From Alkalilimnicola sp. S0819 (GTDB taxonomy: Bacteria > Pseudomonadota > Gammaproteobacteria > Nitrococcales > WHIW01): a stretch of 64,000 bases of DNA. The stretch is taken from NCBI RefSeq assembly GCF_009295635.1, contig NZ_WHIW01000002.1:186001-250000 (forward strand), written 5' to 3'. The notes below the pieces were generated by a model. It was not told where the DNA came from. It ran no database searches and saw only the letters and a list, made by a program, of their open reading frames with translations. Position 1 is the stretch's first letter. The number at the start of each line of letters is the position of its first letter. The position numbers were made by a program, and so were the translations under genes. Shown piece by piece: positions 1 through 9,223 of the stretch.

Positions 1-1182
1 GCGCAGCCCGCGCCGCCCGAACAACCTGCCGCCCCGCCGAGCATCTGGCAGGACACCCGCATCATGGGCATTCTGGGCGCGGCCATCGTGGCGCTCCTGG
101 GCCTGGCGTTCATGGTGCTGCGCCGTCGTCGCGACGACGGCGAGGACAGCGGCGTGGTGGAGCTGGGCGAGATTCACCGGGAGGAAGCACCTCAGGCCCA
201 GCCTCAGGCGGCCGCCGAGCAGGCGCAAGCCGGCAGCGACGACGAGGGCGATGTGCTCGACGGGCTGGAAGTGTATCTGGCCTACGGTCGTTACGAGCAG
301 GCCCGGGAGGCGCTGGAAGGCGCCATGCAGGCGGAACCCGCGCGCACCGATCTGCGCGTCAAGCTGCTGGAGACGCTGGCCCTGATGGACGACCGGGGCG
401 CTTTCGAGGCCCAGGCCCAGGCCCTGTACGGGATGCTGGGCGATGCCTCCCATGGGGAGTGGCAGAAGGTTGCGGAAATGGGCCGCGCCATCGCCCCCGA
501 GAACCCGCTGTTCGCCGATGACAGCATCGAGGACGATCAGCCGCTGGTTTCCGAGGAACTCGCGGAGCCTTTGTTCGAGCAAGACGATACCGGTCTGGGT
601 GCCGAGGCGGCACCGGCGGAGGAAAGCCTCGAGTCGCTGGACGAATCCTTCCTGGCGTCGCCGGCCGAGCCGGTGGCTGAAGAGCCCGCCCCAGCGGCCG
701 AAGCCAGCCCGGAGGCCGAGGCAGCCACGAACGACAGCGGGCTGGGGGATCTGGAATTCGATCTGAGCGGTTTCGGCGATGAAGCCGGCGAGACTGCAGT
801 GAATGCCGAGCCGGCAGCCGAGGCGCAAGCGCCATCGGCGGCCGAGGACGCGGCGGCCGACAGCTTCGAGCTGGATTTCGATCTGGGCACCGGCGGCGAG
901 GCGGCTGCCCAGTCGCCCGCCGGGAGCAACGCCGGGGAAGCCGTCGAGGAATCCGCTCCGGCCGACGCCGAAGCGGGTGAGGCCAGCTTCGAATCCGCCC
1001 TGGGTGGCGAGGACGACACGGCCTTCCCCAGCGGCGACGAGATGCAGACCAAGCTGGACCTGGCCCAGGCCTATCTGGACATGGGCGATGCGGACGGCGC
1101 GAAGGAGCTGCTCACCGAGGTGCTGGACGAGGCCGAAGGCGAGCATAAACAGCGGGCCCAGGCCATGCTGGAGCAGGTCTGA
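1..1182 (+). CDS. fimV: FimV-like inner-membrane pilus/polarity hub protein, C-terminal part (5' end outside window)
   Basis: The reading frame is open from base 1, so the N-terminal LysM and periplasmic parts lie upstream of the window. What remains is a Pro/Ala-rich stretch, one membrane helix (around ILGAAIVALLGLAFMVL, bases 64-120), an Arg/Asp stop-transfer segment, a TPR-like block (bases 250-480), a long acidic Ala/Glu-rich linker, and a C-terminal TPR-like FimV module (TKLDLAQAYLDMGD). FimV family proteins organise the cell pole and type IV pilus assembly. Position upstream of truA is the usual gammaproteobacterial arrangement, which supports the call more than the low-complexity linker does. 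Confidence 0.88.
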   Translation, partial: AQPAPPEQPAAPPSIWQDTRIMGILGAAIVALLGLAFMVLRRRRDDGEDSGVVELGEIHREEAPQAQPQAAAEQAQAGSDDEGDVLDGLEVYLAYGRYEQAREALEGAMQAEPARTDLRVKLLETLALMDDRGAFEAQAQALYGMLGDASHGEWQKVAEMGRAIAPENPLFADDSIEDDQPLVSEELAEPLFEQDDTGLGAEAAPAEESLESLDESFLASPAEPVAEEPAPAAEASPEAEAATNDSGLGDLEFDLSGFGDEAGETAVNAEPAAEAQAPSAAEDAAADSFELDFDLGTGGEAAAQSPAGSNAGEAVEESAPADAEAGEASFESALGGEDDTAFPSGDEMQTKLDLAQAYLDMGDADGAKELLTEVLDEAEGEHKQRAQAMLEQV

Positions 1183-1200
1183 GGAAAGGCCGAGGCCGCG

Positions 1201-1254
1201 CCGTGGAAGCTTCCACGGCGCTTGAACATGGACACCGGGGCTTGCCCCGGTGTC
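1201..1254 (+). terminator. Two consecutive perfect hairpins after fimV
   Basis: Bases 1201-1218 are an 18-bp perfect palindrome (CCGTGGAAGCTTCCACGG). Bases 1231-1254 form a 10-bp perfect stem (GACACCGGGG/CCCCGGTGTC) with a CTTG loop. No strong T-tract follows, so efficient intrinsic termination is uncertain; they may act as attenuating or mRNA-protecting hairpins. The second overlaps a possible GTG start at 1250, which argues for a later start of the next gene. Confidence 0.45.
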
Positions 1255-1276
1255 TTGCCTTGGAGCAGTGCGGCGC

Positions 1277-1942
1277 GTGATACACCCGGTCATCAGGATC
1301 GCCCTGCTGGGCACGGCGGCGGCAGGCCTGGCCGCCGCCGACTGGCCGGCGCTCGCCCTGGGGGCGGCGTTGCTGATCACCTTGTATGCCGGGCGCCGTT
1401 TCGCCGGCCTGGGCCAGGCCATGGCCATGGCTCGCCGCCTGCGCATCTTTTATCTCACCATTGCCCTGGTGTACCTGTGGTTCACGCCGGGTGAGCCGCT
1501 GTGGGCCGCTCTGGGCCCGGTCTCGCCCAGCCGGGCGGGGCTTTGGCTGGCGCTGGAGCGGGTGGGCGCCTTGTTGCTGTTGGTGGCGGCGGTGCAGCTG
1601 CTGTTGCAGAGCACGACCCGGGGAGCATTGCTGGCGGCGATCCGCTGGTGGGCCCGACCGCTGGTGGTGTTTGGCCTGGAGCCCCAGCGCCTGGCCTTGC
1701 GACTGGTGCTGGTCCTCGATAGCCTGCCGCGACTGCGCGAACTGGTGCCTCGGCCAAGCATGCCCGCCGGCGCCCCGCGCCTGAGTGCCGTGGCCGACTA
1801 CGCCGCCGACACAGTCGCCCGGGTGCTGGATGAGGCCGAGCACGCGCCCCTGCCCCGGGTGGACGTGCCCGAATCCGCCCCCCCGGCCTGCTGGCAGTGG
1901 TCCTTGCCGCTGCTGTTGGGGGCTGCCCTGTGGTATTTGTGA
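1277..1942 (+). CDS. CbiQ/EcfT-like integral membrane protein
   Basis: A 221-residue hydrophobic protein. The GTG at 1277 gives an N-terminus MIHPVIRIALLG, which resembles the start of CbiQ/EcfT transmembrane components of ECF-type uptake systems; GTG at 1250 or 1268 are alternatives but 1250 lies in a hairpin. Several membrane segments fill residues 5-115, followed by a cytoplasmic region with a short amphipathic stretch (LRLVLVLDSLPRLRELV) where EcfT proteins carry coupling helices, and a final C-terminal helix. No ATPase or substrate-binding partner is adjacent, so a transport role is only inferred. Confidence 0.55.
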   Translation: MIHPVIRIALLGTAAAGLAAADWPALALGAALLITLYAGRRFAGLGQAMAMARRLRIFYLTIALVYLWFTPGEPLWAALGPVSPSRAGLWLALERVGALLLLVAAVQLLLQSTTRGALLAAIRWWARPLVVFGLEPQRLALRLVLVLDSLPRLRELVPRPSMPAGAPRLSAVADYAADTVARVLDEAEHAPLPRVDVPESAPPACWQWSLPLLLGAALWYL

Positions 1943-1997
1943 GCGCCTTGGCACGGAACATCCCGGCTCCGAGCTGGCCCAAAGGACCCTGAATCCC

Positions 1998-2780
1998 GTG
2001 ACCCGCATCGCCCTGGGCATCGAATACGACGGCAGTGATTTTCGCGGCTGGCAGCGCCAGAAGGATGCGCGCTCCGTGCAGGAATGCCTGGAAGCGGCGG
2101 TTTCCCGCGTCGCCGATCAGCCGGTGGAGCTGGTCTGTGCGGGGCGCACCGATGCCGGCGTGCACGCCACCGCCCAGATCGTTCATTTCGACACCGCGGC
2201 CCACCGCTCGGAGCAGTCCTGGGTGCTCGGCTGCAACGCCAATCTGCCCAAGACCATCAGCGTGCGCTGGGCAAAGGGGGTGGACGAGAGCTTCCATGCC
2301 CGCTTCTCCGCCCGCGCCCGGGCCTATCGGTACGTTATCTACATGGGCCGCGCGCGTCCGGCCCTGCTGCGTCACCAGGTCAGCTGGACTCACAAGGCAC
2401 TGGATGCCGAGCGCATGCAGGAGGCGGCCCGCCCGCTGCTCGGCGAGCATGACTTTTCCTCTTTCCGCGCCGTGGCCTGCCAGGCGAAGCACCCGGTGCG
2501 CACCTTGCAGCGGCTGGACGTGTGGCGGGCGGGGGATTTCATCTATCTGGACGTGCAGGCCAACGCCTTTCTGCATCATATGGTGCGCAATCTGGCCGGC
2601 ACCCTGATGGCCATAGGCTGTGGCGATCAGCCGGTGGGCTGGGCCGGCGACGTACTGGCGGCGCGGGATCGCTGTGCCGCCGGTATCACCGCCCCGGCGC
2701 AAGGGCTGTATCTGGTGCGGGTCGATTATCCGCCGAGATACGCCATGCCCGGCGCCGGGCGGCTGCCGGTCTTTTCCTGA
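1998..2780 (+). CDS. truA: tRNA pseudouridine(38-40) synthase TruA
   Basis: A 260-residue protein that converts U38-U40 in the tRNA anticodon arm to pseudouridine. The signature GRTDAGVHA is present with the catalytic Asp at residue 52, as are FRGWQRQ near the N-terminus and the late TruA motif NAFLHHMVRN. The frame is open further upstream, but homology starts at ALGIEYDGSDF, so GTG 1998 is chosen. Length agrees with the family (about 260-270). It lies 55 bp after the CbiQ-like gene. Confidence 0.95.
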   Translation: MTRIALGIEYDGSDFRGWQRQKDARSVQECLEAAVSRVADQPVELVCAGRTDAGVHATAQIVHFDTAAHRSEQSWVLGCNANLPKTISVRWAKGVDESFHARFSARARAYRYVIYMGRARPALLRHQVSWTHKALDAERMQEAARPLLGEHDFSSFRAVACQAKHPVRTLQRLDVWRAGDFIYLDVQANAFLHHMVRNLAGTLMAIGCGDQPVGWAGDVLAARDRCAAGITAPAQGLYLVRVDYPPRYAMPGAGRLPVFS

Positions 2781-2798
2781 TCCCCTCCTGGCGGGACG

Positions 2799-2818
2799 CG
2801 CGTGGCGCTTCCCACGCG
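2799..2818 (+). terminator. Short hairpin after truA
   Basis: CGCGTGG and CCACGCG flank a 6-nt loop, 18 bases after the truA stop. There is no T-run, so it is a weak terminator candidate. Confidence 0.35.
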
Positions 2819-2930
2819 GCGTTGCCCGGCGTCCGGAATTATTCCGCCCTGTCATGGTCTTGAGAAGATGGCCCATGGCGCTCTGCGCCTATGGCCTCAT
2901 GGCGTGCTGGTACTGAGCGGAAGAGGGCGC

Positions 2931-3389
2931 GTGGACACGGGTAGCCCGAGACGTTTGCTGTGCGATGAAATGCACCTGCGGCTCTGTCGCTGGTTGCGTG
3001 CGGCAGGCTATGACACCGCGCAACCGGAACCGGGCGCCATGGATCGCGACATCATGCATCAGGCACAGGCCGAGGGCCGGGTGCTGATCACCGCCGATCG
3101 CGGCTTTTTGCAACGCTCGGGGGCGGATGAGCAGGTGTTCTTTCTCGGCCATGGCAGCCTCGATGAACAGGCAAGGCGGCTGCGCGGGGAGCTCGGAATC
3201 GACTGGCTGCGCGCGCCTTTCAGCCGTTGCATGCTCTGCAATCATCCGCTGGAGCAGGCGGACGAGGCGGACAAGCGCATTTGCCCACCCTGCGACAAGC
3301 TCTACTGGGAGGGCAGCCACGTGCGACGCATGCGTGTCTCTTTGCGTTGCTGGGCGGGTTCGGCCGTGAAGGCTCCTCTCGACCACTGA
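2931..3389 (+). CDS. Mut7-C RNase (PIN-like) domain protein
   Basis: A 152-residue protein starting RRLLCDEMHLRLCRWLR after a few residues, the hallmark of the Mut7-C family. The acidic residues in CDEM and TADRGF are placed as in PIN-fold nucleases. A C-terminal zinc ribbon is formed by CMLC and CPPC, followed by KLYWEGSH. GTG 2931 is preferred over the upstream GTG 2802 because the extra 43 residues do not resemble the family and include the truA hairpin. These proteins are predicted small RNases of unknown substrate. Confidence 0.8.
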   Translation: MDTGSPRRLLCDEMHLRLCRWLRAAGYDTAQPEPGAMDRDIMHQAQAEGRVLITADRGFLQRSGADEQVFFLGHGSLDEQARRLRGELGIDWLRAPFSRCMLCNHPLEQADEADKRICPPCDKLYWEGSHVRRMRVSLRCWAGSAVKAPLDH

Positions 3390-3436
3390 CAAACCCCGCA
3401 CCAGGGCAAATCCGGACGGGGTCTTCGGGGGGAGGC

Positions 3437-3481
3437 ACCCAGGCCTTCGCGGCCCGGGCGGCGCTCCCACACGCTGAGCTT
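3437..3481 (-). repeat. REP-like short repeat, copy 1
   Basis: Read on the minus strand, this segment contains GTGTGGGAGCGCCGCCCGGG followed by CCGCGAAGGC. It shares the core GGAGCG-C-n-CCGG-CCGCGA with sequences at 7868-7905 and 54220-54245. It fills most of the gap between the Mut7-C gene and trpF. Such 25-40 bp GC-rich repeats are common intergenic elements in gammaproteobacteria. Confidence 0.55.
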
Positions 3482-3582
3482 GGCCGGGCGCATCCCGTGC
3501 CGGTTTCCACCGGGGTTTTTTGCCAGTCCGCGGGGCGCGGGTTAGGATTGCGCCTCTGACGAGCCAATGCGCGGTAGGCCCC

Positions 3583-4215
3583 TTGCACAGCCGGATCAAG
3601 ATCTGCGGATTCACCCGCCCCGAGGACGTGGCCCAGGCCGCGCGCCTGGGCGTGGATGCGGTGGGGCTGGTGTTCGCCGAGGGCAGCAGCCGCCAGCTGG
3701 ATCTGGCCCAGGCCCGCGCGGTGGCGGCGGCGGTTCCCGCCTTCGTGAGCGTGGTGGCGTTGTTCCTGGACCAGGAGGCCGATCTGGTGCGCCGAGTGCT
3801 GGCGCAACTGCCCGTGGAGATCCTCCAGTTCCATGGCCAGGAAGCACCGGAATACTGCCGTAGCTTCGGCCGGCGCTACATCAAGGCCGTGCCCATGGCC
3901 GGAGACGCCGCGGGGGATTGCCGGGCCTACGCCGCCCGCTACCCGGATGCCACCGGCCTGCTGTTGGACAGCCATGCCGGCGGGGCGCTGGGCGGTACCG
4001 GCGAGGCCTTCGACTGGGGGCGTATTCCCGCCGACCTGGGGCGCCCGCTGATACTCGCCGGCGGTCTGGGTCCGGACAATGTGGCCGCGGCCCTGCGCCA
4101 GGTGCGCCCCTACGCCGTGGACGTGAGCAGCGGCGTTGAATCGGCCAAAGGCATCAAGGACGCCGCCCGGATGGCGGCCTTCATCGACGAGGTACGACGT
4201 GTCCAGAGCGACTGA
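3583..4215 (+). CDS. trpF: Phosphoribosylanthranilate isomerase
   Basis: Catalyses the Amadori rearrangement of N-(5'-phosphoribosyl)anthranilate in tryptophan synthesis. The frame contains [13 protein letters not shown] with the catalytic Cys, LLLDSHAGG with the catalytic Asp, and the phosphate-binding end [10 protein letters not shown] and DVSSGVES. No ATG is available before the motif; TTG 3583 gives 210 residues, the usual length, while CTG 3559 or TTG 3520 would add unrelated residues. The 3' end overlaps trpB by 17 bp, implying translational coupling. Confidence 0.93.
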   Translation: MHSRIKICGFTRPEDVAQAARLGVDAVGLVFAEGSSRQLDLAQARAVAAAVPAFVSVVALFLDQEADLVRRVLAQLPVEILQFHGQEAPEYCRSFGRRYIKAVPMAGDAAGDCRAYAARYPDATGLLLDSHAGGALGGTGEAFDWGRIPADLGRPLILAGGLGPDNVAAALRQVRPYAVDVSSGVESAKGIKDAARMAAFIDEVRRVQSD

Positions 4216-5425
4216 GCAGGACCGCATCGATTTCAGCCAGTTCCCCGATACCAGGGGGCACTTCGGCCGCTACGGCGGCCAGTTCGTGGGCGAGACCCTG
4301 ATGGCTCCCCTGGAGGAACTGCGCGAGGCCTACGAGCGTTATCGCAACGACCCGGATTTCATCGCCGAGTTCGATCATGATCTGCGTTACTACGTGGGCC
4401 GCCCCAGCCCGCTGTACTACGCCCGTCGCTGGAGCGAGCGCCTGGGCGGGGCGAAGATCTACCTCAAGCGCGAGGACCTGAACCACACCGGCGCCCACAA
4501 GGTGAACAACACCGTGGGTCAGGCCCTGCTGGCCAAGCGCATGGGCAAGACGCGGGTGATCGCCGAGACCGGCGCCGGCCAGCACGGCGTCGCCACCGCC
4601 ACCGTGGCCGCCCGGCTGGGCCTGGAATGCGTGGTGTACATGGGCAGCGAGGACATCCAGCGCCAGGCGCCCAACGTGTTCCGCATGCGCCTGCTGGGCG
4701 CCAAGGTGGTGCCGGTCAGCTCCGGCTCCCAGACCTTGAAGGACGCCATGAACGAGGCCCTGCGCGACTGGGTCACCCATGTGGACGATACCTTCTACAT
4801 CATCGGCACCGTCGCCGGTCCGCACCCGTATCCGCTCATGGTGCGGGATTTCCAGGCCATCATCGGTCGCGAGGCGCGCGCCCAGATCCTGGAAGCCGAA
4901 GGCCGCCTGCCCGACGCGCTGGTGGCCTGCATCGGTGGCGGCTCCAACGCCATTGGCCTGTTCCACGATTTTCTGGACGACCCCGACGTCGCGCTCTACG
5001 GCGTGGAAGCCGGGGGCGAGGGTATCGAGACCGGGCGTCATGCCGCGCCGCTGGCCGCCGGACGTCCCGGTGTGCTGCACGGCAACCGCACCTACCTCAT
5101 GGAGACCGATTCCGGTCAAATCGTCGGCACCCATTCCGTGTCCGCGGGGCTGGACTACCCGGGCGTTGGCCCCGAGCATGCCTGGTTGAAGGATGTGGGG
5201 CGCGCGACCTACACCGACGCCACCGATGCCGAGGCACTGGCGGCCTTCCATGATCTGTGCCGCTGCGAAGGCATCATCCCCGCGCTGGAGAGCAGCCACG
5301 CGCTGGCCTATGCCGGCAAGTTGGCCGTGGAGCTGGGGCCGGAGAAGATCATCATCGTCAACCTTTCCGGGCGTGGCGACAAGGATATCAACACCGTGGC
5401 GGCCCGGGAGGGCATCGAGCTATGA
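4199..5425 (+). CDS. trpB: Tryptophan synthase beta chain
   Basis: Condenses indole and serine using pyridoxal phosphate. The PLP-binding Lys is residue 101 in [10 protein letters not shown], and the phosphate-binding GGGSNAIG loop follows about residue 242. The [15 protein letters not shown]-terminus is typical of bacterial TrpB1. GTG 4199 lies inside the end of trpF behind a GAGG ribosome-binding sequence and gives 408 residues, against about 397-410 in the family. The stop shares bases with the trpA start (ATGA). Confidence 0.96.
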   Translation: MSRATEQDRIDFSQFPDTRGHFGRYGGQFVGETLMAPLEELREAYERYRNDPDFIAEFDHDLRYYVGRPSPLYYARRWSERLGGAKIYLKREDLNHTGAHKVNNTVGQALLAKRMGKTRVIAETGAGQHGVATATVAARLGLECVVYMGSEDIQRQAPNVFRMRLLGAKVVPVSSGSQTLKDAMNEALRDWVTHVDDTFYIIGTVAGPHPYPLMVRDFQAIIGREARAQILEAEGRLPDALVACIGGGSNAIGLFHDFLDDPDVALYGVEAGGEGIETGRHAAPLAAGRPGVLHGNRTYLMETDSGQIVGTHSVSAGLDYPGVGPEHAWLKDVGRATYTDATDAEALAAFHDLCRCEGIIPALESSHALAYAGKLAVELGPEKIIIVNLSGRGDKDINTVAAREGIEL

Positions 5426-6243
5426 GCCGTATCGCCAAGCGATTCGCCGAATTGCGCGCCCAGGGGCGCAAGGCATTGATCCCGTACTTCACCGCCGGAG
5501 ACCCGGACCCCAGCCAGACGGTGCCCCTGATGCACACCCTGGTGGCGGCCGGCGCCGACCTGATCGAGCTGGGCGTACCCTTTTCCGACCCCATGAGCGA
5601 CGGCCCGGTGATTCAGGCCGCCTGCGAGCGGGCACTGACCCACGATGTGAAACTCACCGACATCTTCGCGATGGTGCGCGAGTTTCGCCAGACCGATCCG
5701 GACACCCCGGTGGTGCTGATGGGCTACCTGAACCCGCTGGAAGTGATGGGGTATCGTCGTTTCGCCGAACTGGCCGCCGAGGCCGGTGTGGATGGCGTGC
5801 TCACCGTGGACCTGCCGCCGGAGGAAGCCGCGGAGCTGACCGAGCCCATGGCCGAGCTGGGCCTGGACCCGATCTTCCTGGTGGCGCCCACCACCACCCG
5901 CGCGCGCCTGGAGAAGATCTGCGGCGTTGCCCGGGGTTTCGTGTACTACGTTTCCCTGAAGGGCGTGACCGGCTCGGCGAGCCTGGACGTGGCCGCCGTG
6001 GCGGAGCGGGTGGAAGCCATCCGCGAATACAGCGACCTGCCCGTGGGCGTGGGTTTCGGTATTGGCGATGCGGAGTCCGCGGCACGGGTCGCGGCGGTGT
6101 CCGATGCGGTGGTGGTAGGCTCCGCCCTCGTCCGGCGCATTGCCGAATACGGTGCCGAGCCAGAGCGCATGCGTGCGGTGGTGGGCGAATTGCTGGGCGG
6201 CATGCGTGCCGCCATGGATCAGAGCAGCAGGGCCACGGCCTGA
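5422..6243 (+). CDS. trpA: Tryptophan synthase alpha chain
   Basis: Cleaves indole-3-glycerol phosphate to indole, which is channelled to TrpB. Its 273 residues include the catalytic Glu49 and Asp60 at the same numbers as in the Escherichia coli enzyme ([15 protein letters not shown]), the LAPTTT-like [10 protein letters not shown] segment, and [12 protein letters not shown]. The ATG overlaps the trpB stop by 4 bp. The rest of the pathway (trpEGDC) is not in the window, so trpFBA forms a split operon. Confidence 0.96.
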   Translation: MSRIAKRFAELRAQGRKALIPYFTAGDPDPSQTVPLMHTLVAAGADLIELGVPFSDPMSDGPVIQAACERALTHDVKLTDIFAMVREFRQTDPDTPVVLMGYLNPLEVMGYRRFAELAAEAGVDGVLTVDLPPEEAAELTEPMAELGLDPIFLVAPTTTRARLEKICGVARGFVYYVSLKGVTGSASLDVAAVAERVEAIREYSDLPVGVGFGIGDAESAARVAAVSDAVVVGSALVRRIAEYGAEPERMRAVVGELLGGMRAAMDQSSRATA

Positions 6244-6271
6244 GGTCGGGCCCGGTAGGGAAGACGAGCGT

Positions 6272-7159
6272 ATGAGTTGGTTTCAGAAATTGATGCCCTC
6301 GCGGATTCGCACCGAGGGCGGCAAGGGCGATGGGCGCGGTGTGCCGGAAGGCCTGTGGACCAAGTGCCAGGGCTGCCAGGCGGTGCTCTACCGCCCGGAG
6401 CTGGAACGCAGTCTGGAGGTTTGCCCGAAGTGCGGCCAGCACCACCGCATCGGTGCCCGCCGTCGACTGGAAATGTTCCTGGACGAGCAGTCTCGCAGCG
6501 AGATCGGCGCCCAGGTACAGCCGGTGGACCATCTCAAATTCCGCGACAGCAAGAAGTACAAGGACCGCCTGGCCCAGGCTCAGAAGAGCACCGGAGAGCG
6601 GGACGCCCTGATCGCCATGCGTGGCACCCTCAAGGGCATGCCCCTTACCGCGGCAGCCTTCGAGTTCCGCTTCATGGGCGGCTCCATGGGCTCCGTGGTG
6701 GGCGAGCGTTTCGTGCGCGCCGCCCAGATCTCGCTGGACGAGCGGATACCCCTGGTGTGTTTCTCCGCCAGCGGCGGGGCGCGCATGCAGGAAGCGCTGT
6801 TCTCGCTGATGCAGATGGCCAAGACCAGCGCGGCGCTGGCGCGACTGCGCGAGGCCGGCGTGCCCTTTATCTCGGTGCTCACTGATCCGACCATGGGCGG
6901 TGTGTCGGCGAGCCTCGCCATGCTGGGCGATCTGAACGTGGCCGAGCCCGGCGCGCTGATCGGCTTCGCCGGGCCGCGGGTGATCGAGCAGACCGTGCGG
7001 GAGACCCTGCCGGAAGGCTTCCAGCGCAGCGAATTCCTGCTGGAGCACGGCGCGGTGGACCTGATCGTGGATCGCCGGGAAATGCGCGATCGGCTCGCCC
7101 GGGTGCTGGCCATGCTGACCGCCCAGCCCAGTCCGGAGACCCAGCGGCTGGGAGCCTGA
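6272..7159 (+). CDS. accD: Acetyl-CoA carboxylase carboxyltransferase subunit beta
   Basis: With AccA it transfers carboxyl from biotin to acetyl-CoA, the committed step of fatty-acid synthesis. The N-terminal zinc ribbon is intact (Cys32, Cys35, Cys51, Cys54), followed by the crotonase-like carboxyltransferase core with [20 protein letters not shown] and [11 protein letters not shown]. The 295-residue length is normal. It sits 28 bp after trpA and 6 bp before folC, the classic gammaproteobacterial order. Confidence 0.96.
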   Translation: MSWFQKLMPSRIRTEGGKGDGRGVPEGLWTKCQGCQAVLYRPELERSLEVCPKCGQHHRIGARRRLEMFLDEQSRSEIGAQVQPVDHLKFRDSKKYKDRLAQAQKSTGERDALIAMRGTLKGMPLTAAAFEFRFMGGSMGSVVGERFVRAAQISLDERIPLVCFSASGGARMQEALFSLMQMAKTSAALARLREAGVPFISVLTDPTMGGVSASLAMLGDLNVAEPGALIGFAGPRVIEQTVRETLPEGFQRSEFLLEHGAVDLIVDRREMRDRLARVLAMLTAQPSPETQRLGA

Positions 7160-7165
7160 GCGGCC

Positions 7166-8527
7166 ATGCGCCACACCACCCTGGAGGCCTGGCTGAACTG
7201 GCAGCAGGGCCTTCATGTCGCCGCCATTGAGCTGGGCCTGGAGCGGGTGCGGGAAGTTGCCCGCCGGCTGGATCTGCTCCGGCCCGCCTGCCCGGTGATC
7301 ACCGTGGCGGGCACCAACGGCAAGGGCTCCACTGTGGCCTTGCTGGAGGCCATCTACGGTGCCGCCGGCCACCGGGTCGGCAGCTATACCTCACCGCACC
7401 TGCTGCGCTACAACGAGCGCATTCGCCTGAACGGGCGCGAGGCCTCGGACGAGGAGTTGATGGCGGCCTTCGACGCCATAGACCGCGCCCGCGGCGATAT
7501 CAGCCTGACCTACTTTGAATTCGGCACCCTGGCGGCCCTGTGGTGCTTCGCCCGCGCGGAGCCGGACCTGATTCTGCTGGAAGTGGGCCTGGGCGGGCGC
7601 CTGGATGCGGTGAACATCGTCGATGCCGATGTGGCGGTGATCAGTTCCATCGGGCTGGACCACACCGACTGGCTGGGGGCGGACCGGGAGAGCATAGGCA
7701 GGGAGAAGGCGGGGATTGCCAGAGCGGGGCGGCCGCTGATCTGCGCCGACCCGGAACCGCCGGCAAGCCTGGCCGCCACGGCCCGGCAGGCAGGGGCGAG
7801 GCTTTATCGGATCGGCGAGGATTTTCAGGTGGAGATCGCCGCCATGAGCCGTGCTGACAATGCGGCGGCTCCCTGCAGGAGCGGCACCCGGCCGCGATCC
7901 CTCTCGTCGCACTCCCCCTCGCGCTGGCACTGGCGTTTTGGCACGCACCAGCACGACAACCTGCCCCCGCCCGCGTTGCCCGGGCCCTGGCAAATCCACA
8001 ACGCCGCCGCGGCCCTGTGCGCGGTTCAGTTGCTCGCCGAACGCTTGCCGGTGAATCGCGCGGCGCTGGAGCAGGGCCTGCGCGGCGCGCTCCTCAGGGG
8101 CCGTTTCCAGCGCTTGCCCGGCCCGGTGGAGTGGATCCTGGACGTGGCTCATAATCAGGACGGCGCGGGCAATCTGGCGCAGTTGCTAGCCGCGCAGGCG
8201 CCGGCCGATGGCGGGCGCACCTTGGCGGTTTGCGCGGCCATGGCGCGCAAGGACGCCCAAGGGCTGATCGCACCGCTGCGCGGGCGGATCGATGCCTGGT
8301 ATCTACTGGCGCTGCCGGACCCGGAGGCGCGCAAGCCGCAGGAGCTGGCTACGATCATCGAAGGGCTGGCCGCTGGGCCGGTCGCCGCTCGCGGCGCCGC
8401 CCCCGACTTGCTGGCACAGGCGCAGGCGGACGCGCGGCCTGGAGACCGGATAGTGGTTTTCGGCTCCTTTCGCAGCGTGGAAGAGGCGCTGCGTTGGCAT
8501 GGCGACAGGCAAAGGGGGGTGGCATGA
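7166..8527 (+). CDS. folC: Bifunctional folylpolyglutamate/dihydrofolate synthase, with an unusual internal insert
   Basis: Adds glutamate to dihydropteroate and folates. The ATP-binding loop GTNGKGST is at residues 49-56, with SYTSPHLLRYNERI, FEFGTLAALW and the Mur-ligase-like LDVAHNQDG further on. The central domain has an odd stretch at about residues 226-255, rich in Arg, Ser and Pro, where homologues have only a few residues between the DFQVE-like and WRFG-like segments. That stretch coincides with a REP-like repeat. The frame stays open, so the enzyme may still work. The stop overlaps the next ATG by 4 bp. Confidence 0.92.
   Translation: MRHTTLEAWLNWQQGLHVAAIELGLERVREVARRLDLLRPACPVITVAGTNGKGSTVALLEAIYGAAGHRVGSYTSPHLLRYNERIRLNGREASDEELMAAFDAIDRARGDISLTYFEFGTLAALWCFARAEPDLILLEVGLGGRLDAVNIVDADVAVISSIGLDHTDWLGADRESIGREKAGIARAGRPLICADPEPPASLAATARQAGARLYRIGEDFQVEIAAMSRADNAAAPCRSGTRPRSLSSHSPSRWHWRFGTHQHDNLPPPALPGPWQIHNAAAALCAVQLLAERLPVNRAALEQGLRGALLRGRFQRLPGPVEWILDVAHNQDGAGNLAQLLAAQAPADGGRTLAVCAAMARKDAQGLIAPLRGRIDAWYLLALPDPEARKPQELATIIEGLAAGPVAARGAAPDLLAQAQADARPGDRIVVFGSFRSVEEALRWHGDRQRGVA
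7868..7905 (+). repeat. REP-like short repeat inside folC, copy 2
   Basis: CTGCAGGAGCGGCACCCGGC followed by CGCGATCCC matches the core of the repeats at 3437-3481 (minus strand) and 54220-54245. It lies exactly in the part of folC that encodes residues not expected from the protein family, so a short in-frame insertion of the element is the simplest explanation. Confidence 0.55.
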
Positions 8528-9129
8528 GTTCACAGCTCAAGCAGCGACTGGTTGGCGCGGTAGTGCTGGTGGCCCTGGGGGTCATTTTCATACCCATGTT
8601 GCTTACCGGCCCGAAGCCCGGGGGGCGCGTGCACATGCCCGTCGATATACCACCCAAGCCATCGGTCGCGGACGTCCCCCCCCTGCCGCGGCGCGGCGCG
8701 GCGGCGCTGGAGGCCGACACGGGCCTGCAGCCCATTCGCCGCGGACCACAGCCGGTTTACGGCAGCGAGGCCCGGCGCGCCCCCGAGGCGGATCGCAGTG
8801 AGCCGGTGCCGCGGGTCTCCACGGACCCGGCGGAGACGAATGCCCCCCAGGCCCCGTCCAGGCCCGATGCGCAATCCACCGCCCACTCCGGGGTGCAGTC
8901 CTGGGCGGTACAGGTGCATGCCTTCAGCAAGCGTGGCAACGCCGTGGCGCTGCGCGACAAGCTGCGTGAGGCGGGTTACACCGTGTATGTGGATTCCGTG
9001 GACCGCCGCACCGGCACCCTCTATCGCGTGCGCCTGGGGCCGGTGATCGACCGCGACGAGGCCGAGCGGCTGGCGGAACGCCTGCAGGCCAAACAGGGCT
9101 TCAAGGGCATGGTGGTGTCCCGCCCCTGA
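8524..9129 (+). CDS. dedD: SPOR-domain cell-division protein (DedD-like)
   Basis: A 201-residue bitopic protein: short cytoplasmic N-terminus, one membrane helix (residues 9-27, VGAVVLVALGVIFIPMLL), a Pro/Ala/Arg-rich periplasmic linker, and a C-terminal SPOR domain from about residue 122 (WAVQVHAFSKRGNAVALRDKL through FKGMVV). SPOR domains bind denuded septal peptidoglycan. The position between folC and cvpA is the standard dedD locus. ATG 8524 overlaps the folC stop. Confidence 0.9.
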   Translation: MSSQLKQRLVGAVVLVALGVIFIPMLLTGPKPGGRVHMPVDIPPKPSVADVPPLPRRGAAALEADTGLQPIRRGPQPVYGSEARRAPEADRSEPVPRVSTDPAETNAPQAPSRPDAQSTAHSGVQSWAVQVHAFSKRGNAVALRDKLREAGYTVYVDSVDRRTGTLYRVRLGPVIDRDEAERLAERLQAKQGFKGMVVSRP

Positions 9130-9147
9130 TGACATCGGGCAATGTCA
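9130..9147. other. Small inverted repeat upstream of cvpA
   Basis: TGACAT and ATGTCA are separated by six bases, directly after the dedD stop. It could be a weak terminator or an operator for cvpA-purF; it does not match the PurR operator consensus. Confidence 0.25.
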
Positions 9148-9223
9148 ATTCGGTGGTCAGTTTGTTACCATCAGCGGCCCTGATCGCAGCGCTGCCGACG
9201 GCGGCTGGAAGCGCGTCCTGGTG

